This document shows positions 58,812 through 64,000 of a DNA stretch of 64,000 nt, piece by piece. Made by a program: the position numbers and the translations under genes. Each line of letters begins with the position of its first letter. The first letter of the stretch is position 1. The stretch comes from Methanobacterium paludis. GTDB lineage: Archaea > Methanobacteriota > Methanobacteria > Methanobacteriales > Methanobacteriaceae. The stretch spans positions 942,001 through 1,006,000 of the forward strand of contig NC_015574.1 of assembly GCF_000214725.1 (NCBI RefSeq), in the 5' to 3' direction. The notes under the pieces are model-generated. The model was given only the letters and a program-made list of their open reading frames with translations, did no database searches and had not been told where the DNA came from.

Positions 58812-59792
58812 TTAATCATCCCTCTCATAAACGAACTTTGGAACAGCGTCTCGAAATGGATCGAAGTTCTCAATGTCCTTTACTTCTGTACACTTCATAC
58901 TCACAATTGAGTGCAGAGATGAAGGAAGTCTTAAAATCCTTTTTAAATCAATTGATACTTTAGCGTCCACCAAACTCATGTTTAGGGATGCTATACCTTT
59001 TAAAACTTTTTTATACCTTATAGGTCCTATCTGATTTTTGAACATACCCCATTCATTATTTTCCAAGTGTTCCCTATGTTTTATAAGATCTTTAATGAGT
59101 TTTTCATTCACGTTATCCAGTTTTGAGTCTTTAGTTAAGTGTAAAATGGCGTATTTAACTCTTTCAGTAAAAACCTGGGGATAACCAAAGGGAATTGTGA
59201 AGTGCTCCAGATTGTAGGTAGTACCTTCTGATCCATATTCATTTTGAGGTACATCCGCCCCAACAAGGTATTTAACAACCTGTGAACGTACGTCGCTATC
59301 TAGTTTGGTTACATCCTCATCCTGGACCCTTAGATGGTAACCTCGGCCTGAGTAAACAACGTGAATGTCCTTGAGTCCCAGATCTCCCTTTAGGGTATCC
59401 AACAAACCACATACAATTTCTCTGGCCTCGTTAAGACAGATTTCACAGACACTATCGCAGCCACAGGTTCTTATTGGAATGTCCTTTGCGTCCACATCAA
59501 AAACAAGCTCGGATTTTAGCCAGCCATCTCTTCTTCGGGGTTTTTCATAGAATGCAACAGAACAATATGCTGCAAAAGGTGTTTTCGCTTTTAAAAAACG
59601 TTTCAGGTAATCTGTGTTGCGGAATACTTTATAACGGTCGTTAGGACCCTTACCGAAGTGGTCGAATCCGAATTCCCTTTTATCAATAGATTTTTTTATG
59701 AAATCCGGAATGTTTTTAACATCCCACTCTTCCCTGTAATACTGTCTGCGTTCTTCCCGGCTTGCGGGTTTTAAATCCGGAATTTTTATCAC
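58812..59792 (-). CDS. priS: DNA primase small subunit
   Basis: The catalytic primase subunit, 326 residues. [10 protein letters not shown] (about 95-104) carries the metal-binding Asp pair, [11 protein letters not shown] (about 110-120) is the zinc-binding knuckle, and [12 protein letters not shown] is the nucleotide-binding strand. The start is GTG 59792 after AGAAG. It makes RNA/DNA primers with PriL. The priL gene is on the same strand but is separated from it by about 1.9 kb containing an opposite-strand gene. Confidence 0.95.
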   Translation of the reverse strand: MIKIPDLKPASREERRQYYREEWDVKNIPDFIKKSIDKREFGFDHFGKGPNDRYKVFRNTDYLKRFLKAKTPFAAYCSVAFYEKPRRRDGWLKSELVFDVDAKDIPIRTCGCDSVCEICLNEAREIVCGLLDTLKGDLGLKDIHVVYSGRGYHLRVQDEDVTKLDSDVRSQVVKYLVGADVPQNEYGSEGTTYNLEHFTIPFGYPQVFTERVKYAILHLTKDSKLDNVNEKLIKDLIKHREHLENNEWGMFKNQIGPIRYKKVLKGIASLNMSLVDAKVSIDLKRILRLPSSLHSIVSMKCTEVKDIENFDPFRDAVPKFVYERDD

Positions 59793-59850
59793 TTCTTATT
59801 TTTTATTCATTTCTATATAAATTAGGGTTTGGAAATTGAGTTTGATATAT

Positions 59851-59882
59851 TTTTGTATGACCTTTATTTTGTATGACTTTTA
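59851..59882. repeat. 16-bp tandem repeat upstream of the DUF5677-like gene
   Basis: TTTTGTATGACCTTTA (59851-59866) is followed directly by TTTTGTATGACTTTTA (59867-59882), one mismatch. It lies between the priS start and the DUF5677-like gene and may mark sequence reshuffling at an insertion boundary or a regulator site. Confidence 0.6.
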
Positions 59883-60068
59883 TGGGTCTTATTTTAGGAT
59901 GGGTAATAACATCCAGTAAGGGGTTTTATAAGATTAAAATAAATAATTAATTACATAATACAATTTAAGAAATTTCCAAATTAATTTCTTTTGTTGTTTA
60001 AGTTTAAGACTGATAAAATTAAGAGCTACATTTAAAAATAGTTAGGGTCATGTCAGGTGGGTAAAGTT

Positions 60069-61601
60069 ATGGTTAAGTTCTACGAAGAGTTAAATGAACT
60101 ATTTTTGGGGATAACTAACTTTCTTATGGGTTACAATCAGTCTAAAATCTTAAAAAATTACTTTTTCGAGGCTTTTGAATCTTTTGGTTATTCCAACTTA
60201 ATTAAAAACTTTTTTTTATCTTTGAATAAAGAATATAAAGCTTTGAATAAAGAAAATGATGAAAATATGAGTAATTTGGAATCTGTGGAAAAAATTGCAG
60301 AGTTTAAATTAAAATATAAAAATGTTCTGCAAGATGCAAAATCCGGCTTATCAATGTCTTTAAACAATAAAAAGATTGATGAACACTGTTATAATGACTT
60401 CAAATATCAAATAGAAAGACATTTTCCTGATTTTTTAGAAATAATATTGAAAATTGAGCAAGAAATTGGTATTGATGAATTAGAAGTATATTTGGATAAT
60501 AAAAAAGAAGAATTAAATGATGTAGGCAGATCAAAAGGAGATTTTGATTCTTTTGTGTTAACAACTGCTTTAGAGTCGTATGTTAATGGAAGGTTGGGCT
60601 CTCCCCATGATATGATTGAAAATTTGGACAGAATTGTGGAAGTGGTGGTTGAAAAATCCCTGCCCAAGTTCTCTGAAGATGTTTTTAAATCCCTTAAGAA
60701 AAAGGGCAGAAATATGTTGGTTAAACAGAGAGAATACCAGGAAAAATTTGAAAATTCACTATATCAAAAATGGAAAGAACCATTGGATCTGTTAGAAAGT
60801 TTAATCAGGGTTTCTATGGAAGCCGGAGAATTACATGCAAATAAAATACTTGAAAATAATGATTCAAATAAGTTCAAGAAGGATGCGCTTATTAAAATTC
60901 ATGCAAGGGCTCTGCAGATATCCAATGAGATACTCATCCTGTTAAAATCAGGTTATGCTGATGGGGCTAATGCCCGCTGGAGAAGTCTGCATGAACTCGC
61001 TGTTATTTCATTTTTCTTACTGGAAAATGATAATGAAGTTTCAGAGAGGTACTTAAAGTACGAAGTAGTGGAGCGGTTCAACGAGGCAAAGGACTATAAA
61101 AATCAGTGCAAAAAATTGGGCTATCCTCCAATTGACAAGTACAAGTTTGATAAATTGGAAGAAGAAAAGGATAAATTGTGTGAAATATATGATGATAACT
61201 TTAATTGGAGTTATGGGTGGATCCCCAGTTCTATTCTTCCAGATAGAAGTTTTAAAGCTTTAGAGGAACATGTTAACCTCAATGACTTACGTCCTTTTTA
61301 CAAATTTTCTTCTGCTTCAGTTCATGGTAATTCAAGAGGTTTGTACCGTTTAGGTGTGAGGGATGATTACCAGGACAAAGTTCTGCTATGCGGCACCAGC
61401 GATTATGGGCTTGCTGATCCACTGGAAACTACAGCTATTTCATTGTTTCATACAACTATCTGTTTACTGAACATGGAACCTGATTATGAAAGCATGTTCC
61501 AGATACAGTTGATTAAGAGTTTTGTCGATGAAATTGGACCTAAGGCCGTCAAAGTTCAAAAAAAATTGGAAGATATGGATCATTACAATTTTTGGATTTA
61601 A
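60069..61601 (+). CDS. DUF5677-like helical protein inserted between primase genes
   Basis: This soluble, mainly helical protein of 510 residues is rich in Asn, Lys and Glu. The middle section, IHARALQISNEILILLKSGYADGANARWRSLHELAVISFFLLENDNEVSERYLKYE (about 285-340), matches the DUF5677 pattern, and PFYKFSSASVHGN lies later. The function is unknown. AGGTGGG precedes ATG 60069; an in-frame GTG at 60057 is inside it. The gene runs opposite to priS and priL, and its codon use looks more AT-rich than theirs. These points suggest acquisition. Confidence 0.78.
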   Translation: MVKFYEELNELFLGITNFLMGYNQSKILKNYFFEAFESFGYSNLIKNFFLSLNKEYKALNKENDENMSNLESVEKIAEFKLKYKNVLQDAKSGLSMSLNNKKIDEHCYNDFKYQIERHFPDFLEIILKIEQEIGIDELEVYLDNKKEELNDVGRSKGDFDSFVLTTALESYVNGRLGSPHDMIENLDRIVEVVVEKSLPKFSEDVFKSLKKKGRNMLVKQREYQEKFENSLYQKWKEPLDLLESLIRVSMEAGELHANKILENNDSNKFKKDALIKIHARALQISNEILILLKSGYADGANARWRSLHELAVISFFLLENDNEVSERYLKYEVVERFNEAKDYKNQCKKLGYPPIDKYKFDKLEEEKDKLCEIYDDNFNWSYGWIPSSILPDRSFKALEEHVNLNDLRPFYKFSSASVHGNSRGLYRLGVRDDYQDKVLLCGTSDYGLADPLETTAISLFHTTICLLNMEPDYESMFQIQLIKSFVDEIGPKAVKVQKKLEDMDHYNFWI

Positions 61602-61715
61602 TTGTGATTAGTTTATTTATAAAAACTTTAACTATATCCTTAAACATCAAGATTCTTAAACAGCAAAAATTAAAAGATTAAATCTGTATTTGAAGAATTT
61701 GAAGATTATTGATTT

Positions 61716-63062
61716 TTAAGATTCATTTGGACTTTCATTTTGAGATTCCTCTTTTTTAACCATTCTTTTCTTTCTGTTGTAATACGTGAGAGGGTTTCCA
61801 ATCTTTTTGCAATCTGCATCAGGTTTGCACAGACTTGGTAAATGTATTTTAACCTTTTCACAGCTCATAGGAGTGTACCAGATGGTTTCACCTTCATCTT
61901 TAAGTTCAAGAGTTTCATGCATTCCAAATCCCATCTTAGCATTGATATTGACCTTCTCTTGGGGCTGATCCTCGAAAAGGGGTGGATTGCACCTATCTGC
62001 AGCTCCAAATATCATGGGTAAAATCTCGTTTTGAAGAGCTGCAAGATTTGGATCTACATCTGAAACTCTTTTACTGATGTTTTCGCTGAATACAGATGGG
62101 TACAACCTTGCATAGGATATGAAAGGTGTTAAAAATAGGATTATTGCGTCGTTACGTCCTCCGGATTTCATTCCTTCCAGAACCTTCTTCACGCATGGGG
62201 GAAATGCCTTCGGGTTTAAAGGTGAAGCTTTAGTATCACTTGCGAAACTGCCACCGTATCCGTAACTCTGTGCTGATGCAGATAAAACATCCGATACTTT
62301 ATCTGCAAGTTCCAGAAGCACAGGATTGGGTTCTATTTCCCTTCCTGATTTTTCATGCACAGTTTGCATGTAATTTTCAGTGTTCTGCATGATCATTCTT
62401 ATCAGTATGAGCTCCTTGATTCTGTCCCCAATCATCAGATCAAACATTTTTCCAGGATCTCTGTGCTCTATTCTATCACTGAATCGCTCTACAAATTCTT
62501 CTTTGTCTAGAATGATTTCACCGTTATCCAGGATCAGGTCTTGGAGGTTTAGTTTTCTCGAACTTAAAAGGTCTTCAAAAAATGTCCATTTAATGCTGCT
62601 GTAACTTATTAAGCTGTTTAACATCAATGTTACAAGGTCTTTCCTATCTGCTTTGCTGAGCTCTCCCAATCTATTCTCAATCAGTTCGCCCTGTGATTCT
62701 ACCATAACCCTACTCTCCCGTGAGTTAGGCCCAAATTTAATTGCTATGGCCTGACAGAGAAGGTAAAATGCGATCACATCGAATTTTAGTATATTATCGT
62801 TCAATAAAAATGTATATTTCTTATAATTGAATTTTTTATCGTTTTTTTTCTTAATATACCACTCTATCCTTCTTAGGGCGAAATCAAAATAAGTTTGGGG
62901 GACAACGTCGTCATCAGAAATTTCCTGTGATTTTGTTTGGATAACTGCGTCAATTAACTCTTCGTTAATGTCGGAAACGCCTTCAAGAGACCCCATTTCC
63001 CTCACTATCTGTTTTCCATCATCAGACAGTGGATTTATAAATGCTACTGAAACCATGATCAT
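61716..63062 (-). CDS. priL: DNA primase large subunit
   Basis: The regulatory [4Fe-4S] primase subunit, 448 residues. Four Cys ligands are visible in FPPCVKKVLEG, ADRCNPPLF, SCEKVKIHLPSL and PDADCKKIGNPLTYYNRK. The last is the diagnostic C-terminal motif. It forms the heterodimer with PriS and helps with primer initiation. The start is ATG 63062 or ATG 63056; no clear Shine-Dalgarno sequence separates them. The divergent metG gene shares its upstream region. Confidence 0.93.
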   Translation of the reverse strand: MIMVSVAFINPLSDDGKQIVREMGSLEGVSDINEELIDAVIQTKSQEISDDDVVPQTYFDFALRRIEWYIKKKNDKKFNYKKYTFLLNDNILKFDVIAFYLLCQAIAIKFGPNSRESRVMVESQGELIENRLGELSKADRKDLVTLMLNSLISYSSIKWTFFEDLLSSRKLNLQDLILDNGEIILDKEEFVERFSDRIEHRDPGKMFDLMIGDRIKELILIRMIMQNTENYMQTVHEKSGREIEPNPVLLELADKVSDVLSASAQSYGYGGSFASDTKASPLNPKAFPPCVKKVLEGMKSGGRNDAIILFLTPFISYARLYPSVFSENISKRVSDVDPNLAALQNEILPMIFGAADRCNPPLFEDQPQEKVNINAKMGFGMHETLELKDEGETIWYTPMSCEKVKIHLPSLCKPDADCKKIGNPLTYYNRKKRMVKKEESQNESPNES

Positions 63063-63684
63063 CTTTTGGGGCTTCTTTAATAAAATAGTTGATGAAAGAT
63101 GGTAGGATAATTAACTCACAAAATTGAGAAATGGAATAAAAATAAAAAGGGTATAAAAAGTATAAATTAATAGAAATGATAGAGAAATATAAAGTAATAT
63201 AAAAATAAAGGTAGATATAAAATTTAAATAAATTATAGGAATAATCCTGTTTTTTCCGTTAAGGAGTGATTAAATGTCGGTTTATAAAATTTTCTTCTTT
63301 AGAAAAATGATTATTCCCAGATTTTATATATAAGAATATTATAAACTAAACAATGTCTATATCACATATAGATCATAACTGAAAAATTGTTATAAACAGA
63401 TTTTTCGGATTATTTTCAATTTAAATGGTTATAATGTTTTAAATTAGTCTTTCAATCTTTAGTTGAGTGATTTATTAATATAATGGGGATTTATTAATAT
63501 ATTGCTTTGTTGATATTTTAAATTAAAAAATAAGATTTAAATTATTCTTAATTAACCTTTCAAAGAAAAGAGAGTTATTTAAATCGAGAAGGATGAATAG
63601 ATTAACTTAATCATTGACGTTCACTTTAAATCATTCAAAACTTAAATCATTTCAAATTTTATGTTAATTTAGGGAGGAATAAAT
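63063..63684. other. Shared divergent promoter region of priL and metG
   Basis: The 622-base AT-rich gap contains A-rich tracts near 63130-63200 and a 14-bp direct repeat, GATTTATTAATATA, at 63469-63482 and 63488-63501 (19-base period). No ORF is supported. AGGGAGGA (63671-63678) is the metG ribosome binding site. Confidence 0.4.
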
Positions 63685-64000
63685 TTGAGCAAGATATTTA
63701 TCAGTTGTGCATTGCCTTATGCAAACGGTCCATGCCATTTGGGGCATTTAAGATCAACTTACATACCTGCAGATATATATGCAAGATACAACAGGATGAA
63801 GGGTAATGATGTGCTCTTAGTATGCGCAACCGATGAACATGGAACACCCATAGCAGTCAGAGCCGAGCAAGAAGGTAAGGCACCTAAGGAAATTGCAAGC
63901 CGATACCACGAGATGATAAAAAGAGATCTTGAATCCTGCAACATCTCACTGGATAGTTTCACAAGGACTACAGATCAAACACATTACGAGATAGCCCAGA
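63685..64000 (+). CDS. metG: Methionyl-tRNA synthetase, 5' part
   Basis: The first 105 codons of MetRS run off the window edge. [34 protein letters not shown] contains the class I HIGH-type motif (HLGH), and [19 protein letters not shown] is the next conserved strand. The start is TTG 63685 with GGGAGGA about six bases before it. The KMSKS motif and anticodon domain lie outside the window. It is divergent from priL. Confidence 0.95.
   Translation, partial: MSKIFISCALPYANGPCHLGHLRSTYIPADIYARYNRMKGNDVLLVCATDEHGTPIAVRAEQEGKAPKEIASRYHEMIKRDLESCNISLDSFTRTTDQTHYEIAQ

Overview
The window is a low-GC (roughly one third G+C by eye) chromosomal segment of a hydrogenotrophic methanogen, most likely a mesophilic Methanobacterium-type member of the Methanobacteriales. 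The evidence is the gene content: F420-dependent sulfite reductase (Fsr), F420:NADP oxidoreductase, cyclic 2,3-diphosphoglycerate synthetase, an AqpM-type aquaporin next to DUF2193/DUF2180 genes, the archaeal shikimate-entry pair (ADH synthase and 3-dehydroquinate synthase II), archaeal PriS/PriL primase, a group II chaperonin, archaeal HMG-CoA synthase and UPF0058. Genes are mostly in short operons with GGTGAT/GGAGG-type ribosome binding sites. GTG and TTG starts are common, and long AT-rich gaps lie between operons. No rRNA, tRNA, CRISPR array or insertion sequence was recognised.

Layout. 0-7.4 kb is accessory and regulated: a clipped gene at the edge, an LtrA-type membrane protein, an archaeal AAA ATPase preceded by five copies of a palindromic site, a TetR/monooxygenase pair, and an NADP alcohol dehydrogenase followed by F420:NADP oxidoreductase and a truncated SDR. 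7.4-9.3 kb makes quinolinate (nadA, nadX). 9.3-11.8 kb holds a PadR regulator coupled to an Fsr that carries an extra HAAS-like N-terminal domain. 12-19 kb has an AlkA-type glycosylase, two TauE/SafE paralogues flanking a 32-codon very basic ORF with a structured leader, and an AbrB-metallohydrolase-TauE operon behind three 28-bp operator-like repeats. 19-24 kb holds a frameshifted APC permease, a DUF2769 protein, an isochorismatase-fold protein, a perfect 20-bp palindrome and a UbiA prenyltransferase.

24-37 kb: the DUF2193-DUF2180-aquaporin operon, a lipoprotein, an RNase H-fold nuclease, PolX, an intact permease, MsrA, a PaaI thioesterase, a ferritin-like protein, a second DUF2769 protein and a formyl-THF cyclo-ligase-like gene. 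37-40 kb: HMG-CoA synthase and thiolase (mevalonate entry for archaeal lipids), then a rhodanese. 40-52 kb: flippase, thermosome, cPGS with an unknown partner, UPF0058, hisD, aspS, a HI0933-type flavoprotein and a coiled-coil membrane protein. 52.9-58.8 kb: a collinear group of a methyltransferase, the two shikimate-entry enzymes, an HPr-kinase-like P-loop protein, ThpR and CCA-adding enzyme. 58.8-64 kb: priS and priL separated by an opposite-strand DUF5677-like gene, then the start of metG.

Working together: alcohol oxidation can feed F420H2 through NADPH. Fsr, the TauE exporters and the metallohydrolase suggest handling of sulfite or related sulfur oxyanions. The right half is largely housekeeping (lipid, aromatic amino acid, NAD, histidine, tRNA and replication functions). 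The most unusual items are the HAAS-Fsr fusion under PadR, the conserved-looking DUF2193/DUF2180/aquaporin operon of unknown role, the iterated operators at 2968-3157 and 17338-17421, the tiny basic ORF at 15077, and the gene inserted between the primase subunits.
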